A DNA stretch of 40,644 nt from Sulfurovum sp. (GCA_002733215.1 NVUY01000005.1:1518-42161), one strand, 5' to 3'. Positions 25,609-33,859 are shown, numbered from the stretch's first letter. A program made the numbers and translations. The notes: generated by a model from the sequence alone, not told the origin.

Positions 25609-26406
25609 TTATTTCACTCTATAGCAGTTCGTGATGCGACAGTATGAATTAGTTTGTCTTCTTAGGTTACATTGTTTGATAGCACCATTTTTGGCATTTT
25701 CAAGTCCCACTCTTTCTACCCATCCTGAAGCCCTGTCACTTCGTGCGGTACAATGCCAAACACCTGAAGATTTTTTGTGTTTCTTCTTTATTTTTTTCAA
25801 TTTTACGGATCTGCGGATATCTTTGTTCAGCTTCACAGTAAACTCTTTGCTCTTATATCCTTTTTTGGATACCTTTAGAGTATACTTTCCCTGCTTGAGT
25901 CGTATACCGTCTCTATACCTGGCTTTGATATATTTTATCTGTACTCTGGCATTTGACGGTGTTGGCAGGATGGTAAGTGTATATCTCTGGATGCCTGCTT
26001 CTATCCTTCTTTTCTCTTCCTGTTCTTCTCTGTATTGATGCCATCTTTCTTTTTTTTGTGCCTTTTGAACCAGTCCTTCTTCTGCTTGATTTGACATGAG
26101 CAGGGCATCACGATAATATTTACCACCGCTTCCCGCTTTTTCAAGATAAAGATTGATATATTCCATCGACTTGTGATAGTCTTTTGTCGCCAGTGCATTT
26201 TTTCCGTATTGGAAGTAAAAATCATCAGGCAGTGCAATATCGAGTGCCACGATCTTTTCAAAATACTCATTGGCAGCCTGATAATTCTGTTTATCAATAC
26301 TGGTTTTTGCACCTATCAGGTATTTGTCAGCCAAGATCTCTTTTGGTAAAGCATGCAGCATCATAGGGAGTATGATCAGGAGAGCAAGCAGTAGTGTTTT
26401 TTTCAT
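25609..26406 (-). CDS. Secreted TPR and PEGA domain protein with Cys-rich tail
   Basis: 265 residues with signal peptide (about 1-19, ending LHA). Residues 20-110 fit two or three TPR helices (KQNYQAANEYFEKIVALD, TKDYHKSMEYINLYLEKAG). A charged helix follows, then a PEGA domain (about 143-200: LTILPTPSNARVQI, LKQGKYTLKVSKKGYKSKEFTVKL). The last 50 residues form a separate four-Cys module (WHCTARSD, IKQCN, YCRITNCY), probably two disulfides in the periplasm. PEGA domains often bind envelope partners. AAAGGA precedes the ATG, 9 bases after the vWA stop. Confidence 0.75.
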   Translation of the reverse strand: MKKTLLLALLIILPMMLHALPKEILADKYLIGAKTSIDKQNYQAANEYFEKIVALDIALPDDFYFQYGKNALATKDYHKSMEYINLYLEKAGSGGKYYRDALLMSNQAEEGLVQKAQKKERWHQYREEQEEKRRIEAGIQRYTLTILPTPSNARVQIKYIKARYRDGIRLKQGKYTLKVSKKGYKSKEFTVKLNKDIRRSVKLKKIKKKHKKSSGVWHCTARSDRASGWVERVGLENAKNGAIKQCNLRRQTNSYCRITNCYRVK

Positions 26407-26415
26407 TTTATTCCT

Positions 26416-27933
26416 TTAAAAACCATCAAGTATGGTTTGAGTTGAAGAAGGCGCATGTGGCTTCTTTGTTATATTTGTCGGTGATTTACCAAAGCTTCCG
26501 AGCATATCAAGTATTTCCATTGTACCCAAGGCTTCTTTGAAAATATTCGGGAGTTGTTTATGGTCTTTAACATGGTGATATACACCACCGGAACTTGTTG
26601 CGATCGATTGTAGCTGTCTGGCTGCTTTAGAGTTTGAACTGACTTCCAGACCGATGGTTTGATGTCTAAAAATGATCCCTTTGTTTCTCAGACTTGCCAT
26701 GACAGAGTTGATGTTTCCACAGTTGTCATCACCATCAGCCAGTAAGATGATCATCTGGGTTTGTGAGGCATTTGATTTTGACTGATAGAGGTAATTGTTT
26801 GCAATTTTGAGTGCATTCCCAAGCGGAGTACCTCCAGCAGCAGAGAGTGAATTCATAAAAGAGTTGAGGCTCTGTTCATTGGTCGTAAAGTTAATACGTT
26901 TGGATATAGGACTACCACAATTTCCAGAAAAAGCCAGGATAGAGATCTCTACCCCTTTTTTAAGTGAGGTCATTATGGTCTCCAACGCAGCCTGTTTCGC
27001 TGATTTGAGTTTTGCTCCGCTCATACTCCCGGAAACATCGATAAGAAGCAGTAAACTGGCATTTGCAGTACCACTGTATGTGTAGCTCCTGTTTTGAATG
27101 ATCTGTTGATTATTTACAGTGGGTGAGGGGGTGGAAACTTGTTGATTTGTATTTGCCTGTGTAGTTTGAACAGGGGTATTGAAAGCATTCATCATATTGC
27201 TATTGTTTGCAGGATTTGTTTTTTGACCTATCTGCTGTTGCGATTGACTTTGTTGGGTTTTACTATCTTCTTTTTTTGTCTGTTGATCTTTTTTCTTTTT
27301 ACTCTTTTTTTCTTTTTTAGGTTTCAATGCACTGTTGAGCGTATAAAGATTTGAAAATGCTAGATTTTCGATCTTATTAAATGAAAAAGAGGCTGCATGT
27401 TCCGGAGTCGATTTAAAGATACCGATCGCCTCTTTTTTTGAATAATAAGTATTCCCCGAATCACTTTTCAACATATATTTGTCCCAAGACGGACTGCCGG
27501 GAGTGTCAAAACTGTAACCTGTTCCGGACTTCTTTAACGCACCGCCGGAGAAACGGAAAGAAGCAAGATAATTGTGTGACTGATGTAGATCCATAATGAA
27601 TTTACTTTTATAATGTAACGATACTTTCGCATAAGCTTCCTGTACCTTTGTCGGCATGGTAGTAATGAGAACAGAACCCGTTCTAAGATTGAGATAGGGA
27701 CTAAGCTCCCAATAAACGGCATAGACTTCAACCGGTTCTCCCATCATACTGTAGAGTTTGTATTTGATTTTGACTTTGTCTACACAGAGTGATGCAACGT
27801 AGGGAGATTCTTTGTGCGTGAGTGTTTGACATCCTGCATTAGCAGATGATTGCACCTCCCCTTTAAATGTTTTGGCTTGGAGCAGGGTAGACAAAGAGAG
27901 TACTAAGAGGATGGATGTAAGTCTTTTTATCAT
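26416..27933 (-). CDS. Secreted von Willebrand factor A domain protein
   Basis: 505 residues with signal peptide (about 1-20). Residues 21-200 are an unrecognised N-terminal domain with Cys35 and Cys50. A Lys-rich then Gln/Asn/Thr-rich linker covers about 203-285. The vWA domain (about 293-475) has an intact MIDAS: DVSGS from Asp299, Thr in GTPLGNALKIANNYL, and Asp in LLADGDDNCG, so it should bind Mg2+/Mn2+ and a protein ligand. The final 25 residues are Pro/Thr-rich. It leads a unit with the PEGA protein and the antiporter. What it binds is unknown. Confidence 0.82.
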   Translation of the reverse strand: MIKRLTSILLVLSLSTLLQAKTFKGEVQSSANAGCQTLTHKESPYVASLCVDKVKIKYKLYSMMGEPVEVYAVYWELSPYLNLRTGSVLITTMPTKVQEAYAKVSLHYKSKFIMDLHQSHNYLASFRFSGGALKKSGTGYSFDTPGSPSWDKYMLKSDSGNTYYSKKEAIGIFKSTPEHAASFSFNKIENLAFSNLYTLNSALKPKKEKKSKKKKDQQTKKEDSKTQQSQSQQQIGQKTNPANNSNMMNAFNTPVQTTQANTNQQVSTPSPTVNNQQIIQNRSYTYSGTANASLLLLIDVSGSMSGAKLKSAKQAALETIMTSLKKGVEISILAFSGNCGSPISKRINFTTNEQSLNSFMNSLSAAGGTPLGNALKIANNYLYQSKSNASQTQMIILLADGDDNCGNINSVMASLRNKGIIFRHQTIGLEVSSNSKAARQLQSIATSSGGVYHHVKDHKQLPNIFKEALGTMEILDMLGSFGKSPTNITKKPHAPSSTQTILDGF

Positions 27934-27967
27934 GTTTCTGCTTTGTCTGATCTGGTATTTTACTGAA

Positions 27968-27979
27968 AGAGTATACTCT
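27968..27979. promoter_or_regulatory. 12-bp perfect palindrome upstream of the vWA operon
   Basis: AGAGTATACTCT is a perfect 12-bp palindrome 35 bases upstream of the vWA gene start. It contains TATACT, a plausible -10 box for the minus strand, so a dimeric regulator binding there would block transcription. Could be chance. Confidence 0.35.
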
Positions 27980-28029
27980 AGTTTGACTGAACAAATGAGT
28001 CATTATGGCGGCAGTTTTATTAATAGGTA

Positions 28030-28058
28030 TTGACTTTTTTAACCTTATATGATAGTAT
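28030..28058 (+). promoter_or_regulatory. Predicted promoter of the radical SAM-pcm operon
   Basis: TTGACT at 28030-28035 and TAGTAT at 28053-28058 with the ideal 17-base spacing, 51 bases before the ATG at 28110. Confidence 0.45.
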
Positions 28059-28109
28059 GAAGTAAAGTTGAGTCAATAGGTATAAAGGTTGCTCAAAAAA
28101 GGAATTAGA

Positions 28110-29120
28110 ATGACTTATCATAAAACGATGAAATATTATAAAGAGGATGAAGCGAAAGAGAGAATCGTCTGTTTACTCTGTCGTCACTCCTGTAAACTAA
28201 AAGAAGGACAGGTCGGTATCTGTGGTGTCAATAAAAATGTGGACGGAGAGCTTAAAACACTTGTGTACGGTCATCCCATCGCAGTAAATGTTGACCCTGT
28301 TGAGAAAAAACCGCTCTACCACATGTTACCGGGAAGCAGGGTACTTTCTTTTGGAACAGTAGGGTGTAACTTCAAGTGTTCATTTTGTCAAAATTGGGAT
28401 ATCTCTCAAGAAAGCAAAGTGAATGAAGAGATAGAAGTCAGTCCAGAACAGATGGTAGAGCTAGCACTTGAACAGGGTGCAGAATCCATCGCATATACCT
28501 ATAGTGAACCGACTATCTTTTATCCTTATGCTAAAGATATCGGAATGATAGCTAAAGAAAAGGGACTTAAAAATATTTTTGTATCTAATGGTTTTGAATC
28601 ACCGGAGATCATAGAAGATATGGCAAGCTGGGTAGATGCAGCCAACATTGACCTTAAAAGCTGGGATGACAGATACTATAAAAAGTCACTTAAAGGCGGG
28701 CTTGAAGAGGTTAAAGACACACTGAGAAAAATGCTAGCTGCAGGCATTTGGGTCGAGGTGACGACACTGCTTATCGAAGGAGAGAACGACTCTGATAAAG
28801 ATTTGACAGAGATGGCAGAGTTCATAGCCAATGATCTGGGGAAATATGTACCTTGGCATTTGAGTGCTTTTTCACCAAATTATAAAATGCTTGATCATGA
28901 GGCTACAGGGATTGAGACCCTTAATCGTGCTAAAAAGATAGGACAAAAAGCAGGACTGGAATATATCTATCTTGGAAATGTAATGGTAAATGGTGATACA
29001 CATTGTTCCCACTGTGACGAGTTACTCATTGACCGTAATGGATACAGAGTCACAGTCAATAATCTAAAAAATGGACACTGTCCCAAATGTGACAAAGCCA
29101 TAGAAGGTGTATGGAAATGA
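28110..29120 (+). CDS. amrS: AmmeMemoRadiSam-system radical SAM enzyme
   Basis: 336-residue radical SAM protein related to pyruvate-formate lyase activases. N-terminal Cys pairs (CLLCRHSCKLKEGQVGICG) precede the iron-sulfur motif with Cys86, Cys90 and Cys93 (VGCNFKCSFCQNWDIS). Then YTYSEPTIF, NIDLKSWDDRYY and WHLSAFSPNYKM are features of this subfamily. A C-terminal zinc-ribbon-like part has HCSHCDELL and HCPKCDKAI. The Memo and AMMECR1 partners are not in the window. ATG 28110 has AAAAGGAA just upstream; the in-frame TTG 21 bases earlier lacks a site. Its substrate is not established. Confidence 0.9.
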   Translation: MTYHKTMKYYKEDEAKERIVCLLCRHSCKLKEGQVGICGVNKNVDGELKTLVYGHPIAVNVDPVEKKPLYHMLPGSRVLSFGTVGCNFKCSFCQNWDISQESKVNEEIEVSPEQMVELALEQGAESIAYTYSEPTIFYPYAKDIGMIAKEKGLKNIFVSNGFESPEIIEDMASWVDAANIDLKSWDDRYYKKSLKGGLEEVKDTLRKMLAAGIWVEVTTLLIEGENDSDKDLTEMAEFIANDLGKYVPWHLSAFSPNYKMLDHEATGIETLNRAKKIGQKAGLEYIYLGNVMVNGDTHCSHCDELLIDRNGYRVTVNNLKNGHCPKCDKAIEGVWK

Positions 29121-29130
29121 CAGGGTTGCT

Positions 29131-29745
29131 ATGAAAACGATGTATGCACTTGTCGATGAGATGGTGGTCTCAGGTATGCTCCAGAGTCCAGAGATAATTG
29201 ATGCCTTTAGGGCAGTAGACAGGAAATATTTTGTACCAGATTCAATCATAGAGCATACCTATGTGGATGCCCCTCTCTCTATAGGAAATAACCAAACGAT
29301 CTCTCAGCCCTCTACAGTCGCTTTCATGCTGGAACATCTTGAAGTTCAGGAAGGAGACAGGGTACTCGATATCGGTTCAGGATCGGGATGGACGACTGCT
29401 TTACTTTGCCATATTGTGGGTGAAAAAGGTCATGTTAGCGGACTTGAAAGGGTAGTTGCATTGGTAGATCAAGGCAAGAAAAACTTAACGCGCTTCAATC
29501 CGTACAGTCGCTGTCACATACAAAGAGCAGGAGAAAAGCTGGGTTTACCCGGTAAAAGATTTGATCGTATTCTTGTTTCCGCATCTGCGGAGCAGATCCC
29601 AGAGGAACTCTTTTCTCAGTTAAATGTTGAAGGCATACTAGTCATTCCTGTAGCCAATTCGATCTTTAAATTTACAAAGATCTCAGAATCTGAAGTGGAG
29701 AAAGAGGAGTTTTACGGATTTGTTTTTGTGCCGTTAATATATTGA
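29131..29745 (+). CDS. pcm: Protein-L-isoaspartate O-methyltransferase
   Basis: Repairs isoaspartyl damage in proteins using SAM. About 204 residues. Conserved opening ALVDEMVVSGMLQSPEIIDAFRAVDRKYFVP, then SIGNNQTISQPSTVAFMLEHL (substrate loop), SAM motif VLDIGSGSGWTTALL, and ILVSASAEQIPEEL. The ATG at 29131 is preferred (AGGG five bases upstream); an in-frame GTG at 29107 would overlap the preceding gene by 14 bases and lacks a spaced ribosome site. Confidence 0.92.
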   Translation: MKTMYALVDEMVVSGMLQSPEIIDAFRAVDRKYFVPDSIIEHTYVDAPLSIGNNQTISQPSTVAFMLEHLEVQEGDRVLDIGSGSGWTTALLCHIVGEKGHVSGLERVVALVDQGKKNLTRFNPYSRCHIQRAGEKLGLPGKRFDRILVSASAEQIPEELFSQLNVEGILVIPVANSIFKFTKISESEVEKEEFYGFVFVPLIY

Positions 29746-29802
29746 TGAATTGTAGTTATACGCTTTTGTGATAGGATAGTAAAGATATTACTTGCTATAA
29801 TC

Positions 29803-29811
29803 TTCCAAAGA
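29803..29811 (+). promoter_or_regulatory. Extended -10 promoter of the 29835 gene
   Basis: TGCTATAAT at 29803-29811 is a perfect TGn-TATAAT box; CAAGGATA before the ATG at 29835 is the ribosome site. The 14-base string beginning here recurs exactly at 33023-33036 before the Sir2 gene. Confidence 0.55.
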
Positions 29812-29834
29812 AAAAAACAAGGATATAAAATACA

Positions 29835-30746
29835 ATGAAAATCTCACAATTTACAAAAAAAGCATTGCTTCCCTTTTTAATGGGCGGGTTGTTATATGCA
29901 GCTTCAGATATCAGCAGTACAAATGAGAGTTTACGCATATTGCCGTCTGACTATAACATGATCGTAGCACTTTATGGTCGTCCCCATGTTAAAACTATGG
30001 GTACTTTAGGACAGCAGTCTTTGTCTCAAACCATTCAAATGGCAAAAGAAAAAGCAAAACTTTATGAAAAAGCTTGGGGCAGCGGAAAACATGTTACACC
30101 CGGATTTGACCTCATTTATGAAATGGCAACAGCTTCTCCCGGGAAAGATGGAAAATATGTGATCACCTTAAGTCATAAGGTTTTGTTGGAGTACATTACT
30201 GCTGCACAAAAGAACGGGATCGTTGTTTTCATTGATGTACAGTTAGGTAAAAAGAGTCCGGCACAGGCAGTGAAACCATTGTTGAAGTACTTGAAATATG
30301 ACAATGTACACATCGCAGTTGACCCGGAGTTCTCTGTAGATAACCTGAACGTACGTCCAGGAAAGAAGATAGGGTCTATCACCGGTCAGCAGATCAACGA
30401 AGTGCAACATATGATGAGAGATTACATTAAAGCCAATGGCATTAAAGAGGACAAAATTCTTTTGATCCACATGTTTACGCAACATATGGTAACCAATAAA
30501 AAAGCCATTAAATACACAGACAGAATACATTTAGCTATGCACCTGGACGGACATGGAAGTCCTGCATTGAAGATCAAAACTTATAATGGACTTTACACTG
30601 ATGCCCGTGCGGGACTTGTAGCTGGAGGATTTAAAGTCTTTTACAAGCAAGACAAACCTAGGATGACACCAAGACAGGTACTTGGACTTGAAAAGGTAAG
30701 TAACAAAAAAGTAAGAGATATGCCTAAGATCATTACGTATCAGTAA
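29835..30746 (+). CDS. Secreted protein, possible TIM-barrel fold, unknown function
   Basis: 303 residues with signal peptide (about 1-22, ending LYA). The mature part alternates strands and helices: MIVALYGRPHVKTMGTLGQ, TPGFDLIYEMATASPG, GIVVFIDVQLGKKSPAQAV, VHIAVDPEFSV, IGSITGQQINEVQHMM, ILLIHMFTQHMV, IHLAMHLDGHGSPALK. This beta/alpha order with acidic residues at strand ends (IDVQ, VDPEF, HLDG) suggests a barrel with a catalytic or metal site. I recall a similar motif order in secreted or lipoproteins of Actinobacteria; that link is from memory. No close neighbour suggests a pathway. Confidence 0.7.
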   Translation: MKISQFTKKALLPFLMGGLLYAASDISSTNESLRILPSDYNMIVALYGRPHVKTMGTLGQQSLSQTIQMAKEKAKLYEKAWGSGKHVTPGFDLIYEMATASPGKDGKYVITLSHKVLLEYITAAQKNGIVVFIDVQLGKKSPAQAVKPLLKYLKYDNVHIAVDPEFSVDNLNVRPGKKIGSITGQQINEVQHMMRDYIKANGIKEDKILLIHMFTQHMVTNKKAIKYTDRIHLAMHLDGHGSPALKIKTYNGLYTDARAGLVAGGFKVFYKQDKPRMTPRQVLGLEKVSNKKVRDMPKIITYQ

Positions 30747-30860
30747 TCTTTCTATACCGGAGATACCGACAAGGGATACCCTGCAATATGTTTATGATTT
30801 TATGTAGGGGGTAATTCTTTATGGTTGCTTATAGTATTGCTTTTTAGTATCTATTTTACT

Positions 30861-31511
30861 TCAATCTCTTTTTGGAAATCTTACTTTTTTTGAGAAATAA
30901 ATAAACAATGTAGCCAGGATCAAGAGGGGGATGCCCAGTTCCAACACTTCCTCTACTACTTCAAAATGTTCTGAAGTCTGATCATCCATAATAATATTCA
31001 GGTAACCTAATTTTCTAGCTATACCGTCTATGCTTTTAGAGAAAACGATAGTGAGAAAGGTGATCAGCACTCCGAGATGAACCGGGGAGAGTTGTTTGAT
31101 CTTAGCGAAAAAACCTTTTGAATGATTTTTAACAATAGATACAATAATATAGAGCAATACCATAATAACCAGGAGACCCATAAACTTTTCGATCACAGGT
31201 ACGCTGCTGCTCACATAAAATTTACTTTTAAATATCCCCATAGTGGTAAATCTTTTATCAAAATCCAGTTCACGTAATCCAAATAAAATAATCAATATGA
31301 AAAAGTAATTATATTTTTTTATATAAGACCATCCGCCTTTTAGCAGTATGAATACTACACATGAAAAATAACCGACCACTGTCAGTGTTTCAATAATACC
31401 GCCTTCTTTTATCCAAAGCGGATACTCGTATATTTTAAAGAGGAAGGATGCTATTAAGAGCGTAGCAATGGTGAATATGGCAACAATGAGCGGGAACATT
31501 GGTCTTGACAT
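30861..31511 (-). CDS. Unrecognised polytopic membrane protein
   Basis: 216 residues with about six hydrophobic segments (near 6-26, 38-58, 68-85, 108-130, 145-162, 190-208). A soluble stretch FGLRELDFDKRFTTMGIFKSKFY follows the third helix and an acidic one (IMDDQTSEHFEVVEEVLE) precedes the last. No cofactor motif was recognised. It starts an AT-rich minus-strand patch of accessory-looking genes; the 114 bases on its 3' side hold nothing recognisable. Confidence 0.7.
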   Translation of the reverse strand: MSRPMFPLIVAIFTIATLLIASFLFKIYEYPLWIKEGGIIETLTVVGYFSCVVFILLKGGWSYIKKYNYFFILIILFGLRELDFDKRFTTMGIFKSKFYVSSSVPVIEKFMGLLVIMVLLYIIVSIVKNHSKGFFAKIKQLSPVHLGVLITFLTIVFSKSIDGIARKLGYLNIIMDDQTSEHFEVVEEVLELGIPLLILATLFIYFSKKVRFPKRD

Positions 31512-31584
31512 TTTGTTTTATCCTATTGTATTTACTTACGGGAGTAATTGTTTAAGTATACAAAAATGTTATTAGAGGTACCCT

Positions 31585-31779
31585 TTAATCAAGTTGCATC
31601 ATAATGCTTGGCGGAATATTATGTTTTGGTACGCCATCATTCAGAGCGATCATCGATCTGCCGTTAGGAGCGACCAGTACATGATGCGTTGGCGTTTCCA
31701 ATTGTAAATGATCAAGGACTTCAAACGTTTTAACATCGATTTCACAGTCTCTCTTCAATGGGAACGGGAAAAATAATTT
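31585..31779 (-). pseudogene. Remnant of a gene, C-terminal coding fragment
   Basis: Reading the minus strand from 31779 to the TAA at 31585-31587 gives about 64 codons of protein-like sequence with no ATG in a useful place. It contains DVKTFEVLDHLQLETP, HHVLVAPNGRSMIALND and ends PPSIMMQLD. The strand pattern followed by APNGRSMIAL resembles one blade of a beta-propeller (YncE/cytochrome cd1-like). It follows in frame after the tandem TGA TAG stops of the 31783-32346 gene, but the two differ wholly in character, so it is probably the end of a deleted gene. Confidence 0.45.
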
Positions 31780-31782
31780 CTA

Positions 31783-32346
31783 TCATCTTTTATGCGCATG
31801 TGAATTATGACCGGGTCTACAAAAACCATAATTTCTATAGTTCTCCGGCATGTAGTATCTATGATCAAAAAGACCACGACCTTCTACTCTATCGTTATAT
31901 GTGTAGTATCTGTCATATCTGTAAAAGATATCTTCAAAGTAGTATCCATAATGGTTAAAATATCCATAGTAGTAGCCTTCATTATCATAAAAAGAAACTC
32001 TGTCATAACGGTATGCCAATGACCAACCTCTATTTCCACGTCTAAAACCTCGTTGTCTGTTCATTCTATAATCATCTCTATAGGTGGGTCTATTGTAGTT
32101 ATTTTCATTGTTATATTTGCTGTATTTAGTTATATGTCCAGAGTGTTTTCTTTTTGTTTTATGTTGAAATTCTTTTTGTGTTCTAAAGTCTCTTCTTTGG
32201 GCTTTATGTTTTTTATGTTTTCTATCCATTTGTTTTATTTTATGAGTACTCATGCTCTGTACAGCTTTTCTATTATGCTCTGTTTGTGCTATTAGCCCAA
32301 TGCTGAGCCCCATACTGATAAGTGTTACAAGTAAAATATGTTTCAT
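31783..32346 (-). CDS. Secreted Tyr/Arg/Asn-rich low-complexity protein
   Basis: 187 residues with signal peptide (about 1-20, ending LIA). Residues 25-75 are very basic (Lys, His, Arg, Gln); residues 75-180 are packed with aromatic and Arg/Asn residues (about 24 Tyr), e.g. DNEGYYYGYFNHYGYYFED and YRYDRYYTYNDR. No catalytic motif. It ends with tandem stops TGA TAG. I do not recognise a family; the composition recalls surface or matrix proteins, but no function can be assigned. Confidence 0.62.
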   Translation of the reverse strand: MKHILLVTLISMGLSIGLIAQTEHNRKAVQSMSTHKIKQMDRKHKKHKAQRRDFRTQKEFQHKTKRKHSGHITKYSKYNNENNYNRPTYRDDYRMNRQRGFRRGNRGWSLAYRYDRVSFYDNEGYYYGYFNHYGYYFEDIFYRYDRYYTYNDRVEGRGLFDHRYYMPENYRNYGFCRPGHNSHAHKR

Positions 32347-32463
32347 GATCTATCCTTTTTTCTTAAGTTATGTAGTATCATAAACTAAGTTTGTGGATTT
32401 ATTGTGAGGTTAACTGATATGATGGTGAATGTATGTGTCGTTAATATACTGATCTATGTATTT

Positions 32464-32895
32464 TTAATGATCAATCTCGGCGCTGGCAATGGGATTCATC
32501 GGAGTTGAAGCCGGGTGTATTACCTTGTTATGATGTGTATGACCTTTTTTTCTAAAGCTACTTAAAGCCTTTACTAACCACTTGCCTAACTCTTGAAGTT
32601 TACTATTTTTACATTTTACCGTGTAATTTCTACCACTGATCTCACTTTTAGTAGCGGCCAGTTCAATAAAATCTTTAGTGGTTTTGATTTCATTTTTATA
32701 ATAGTCATATTTTCTTTTTATATGAGTAACAGCTTCACTGCCTTTGTAGTTGATCCCGTTTCTATTGAATATACATTTAGAATTAGTTACGTAGGAAATA
32801 AGAAAATCTATTTCCATTTGTTGGTTTTTATCTATATCGGAATACGCAGCATTACTAAATAAAAGCCACAATGTAAAAAATAATTTTATGCTCAT
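32464..32895 (-). CDS. DUF5329-like secreted protein
   Basis: 143 residues with signal peptide (about 1-19, ending AYS). The core has EIDFLISYVTNSKCIFNRNGINYKGSEAVTHIKRKYDYYKNEI and FIELAATKSEISGRNYTVKC, the recalled DUF5329 pattern (Cys, RNG, Tyr; AA-K-S-x-SG; second Cys), the two Cys probably forming a disulfide. A His-rich tail (KKGHTHHNKVIHP) follows. Function unknown. It is divergent from the Sir2 gene, with a 9-bp inverted repeat between them. Confidence 0.62.
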   Translation of the reverse strand: MSIKLFFTLWLLFSNAAYSDIDKNQQMEIDFLISYVTNSKCIFNRNGINYKGSEAVTHIKRKYDYYKNEIKTTKDFIELAATKSEISGRNYTVKCKNSKLQELGKWLVKALSSFRKKGHTHHNKVIHPASTPMNPIASAEIDH

Positions 32896-32934
32896 ATACT
32901 ATTTACCAATCAAATTCATTTAGGTACATCACTA

Positions 32935-32967
32935 TGTAATAGTGGAACATTATCTGCTACTATTACA
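32935..32967. promoter_or_regulatory. 9-bp perfect inverted repeat in a divergent spacer
   Basis: TGTAATAGT (32935-32943) and ACTATTACA (32959-32967) are exact inverted repeats 15 bases apart, centred between the divergent DUF5329 and Sir2 genes. It could be an operator serving both directions; no T-tract follows either arm. Confidence 0.4.
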
Positions 32968-33000
32968 ATATTACCATATTCTGAGTATATCAAAAGTGGC

Positions 33001-33031
33001 TTGATATTGACAATAAACAATATGCTATAAT
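33001..33031 (+). promoter_or_regulatory. Promoter placed at the Sir2 start codon
   Basis: TATAAT at 33026-33031 with TGC in front (extended -10) and TTGATA at 33001-33006 (19-base spacing). The ATG at 33038 lies 7 bases after the -10 box, where transcription should begin, and no ribosome site precedes it. Confidence 0.5.
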
Positions 33032-33037
33032 CTTCCT

Positions 33038-33859
33038 ATGAAACTCACAGAAAATTTACAAAAAGCCAAACAACTGTTAGCAGAAGCAGATGCCATTTTC
33101 ATTACTGCGGGAGCAGGGATGGGAGTGGACTCTGGTTTGCCTGATTTTAGAGGGGTTGAGGGCTTTTGGAATGCGTACCCTAAGGCTAAAGAGTTGGGTC
33201 TGCGTTTTGAAGAAATGGCAAATCCTGAGTGGTTTGAGTCTGACCCTCAGCTGGCTTGGGCTTTTTATGGTCACAGACTGCATCTTTACCGTGACACCAA
33301 GCCTCATAAGGGTTTTGAAAAGCTTTTAGAGTTATCTAATACTAAAAAATATGGCAGCTTTGTTTTCACTTCAAATGTGGATGGACAGTTCCAAAAAGCA
33401 GGCTTTTCTGAGGAGAAGATGATGGAGTGTCACGGGAACATTCATCATCTTCAGTGTATCGATAACTGTCAGGGAATGTTATGGTCTTCTGATGATACCT
33501 TTGTAGAGATAGGAGAGGGTTTTAAAGCCAAAGAACCACTGCCCGCCTGTCCTTTTTGCGGGGCGATGGCAAGACCGAACATACTGATGTTCGGAGATTA
33601 TGGCTGGGAATATGCACGTACTGACGGTCAAAGAGAAAGACTGGGTTTATGGATAGAAAAACTGGAATGCGAGGGTGTAAAACTTGCCATCGTAGAGATG
33701 GGAGCAGGAACATCGGTACCAACAGTAAGAAACACTTCTGAACAAATAGCCCAGAGATTTGATGTGCCGCTCATACGTATAAATCCCAGAGAGAGTTTTG
33801 CTGCGGAAATTGAGTTGCCTATGGGCGCAGTAGAAGCTTTGGATCATATAGTTCCGTAG
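33038..33859 (+). CDS. Sir2-family NAD-dependent protein deacylase
   Basis: 273 residues, cytoplasmic. NAD-binding GAGMGVDSGLPDFRG (about 25-39), TSNVDGQFQKAGF, catalytic His132 in ECHGNIHHLQC, a zinc site from CIDNC and CPFCG, then PNILMFGD and AGTSVPTV. The family removes acetyl or other acyl groups from lysines with NAD; some Sir2 proteins instead consume NAD. The rather long segment between the Cys pairs (KAKEPLPACPFCG) is normal for this bacterial subgroup. The stop TAG at 33857-33859 is also the outer end of repeat doublet D. The start may give a leaderless mRNA. Confidence 0.85.
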   Translation: MKLTENLQKAKQLLAEADAIFITAGAGMGVDSGLPDFRGVEGFWNAYPKAKELGLRFEEMANPEWFESDPQLAWAFYGHRLHLYRDTKPHKGFEKLLELSNTKKYGSFVFTSNVDGQFQKAGFSEEKMMECHGNIHHLQCIDNCQGMLWSSDDTFVEIGEGFKAKEPLPACPFCGAMARPNILMFGDYGWEYARTDGQRERLGLWIEKLECEGVKLAIVEMGAGTSVPTVRNTSEQIAQRFDVPLIRINPRESFAAEIELPMGAVEALDHIVP

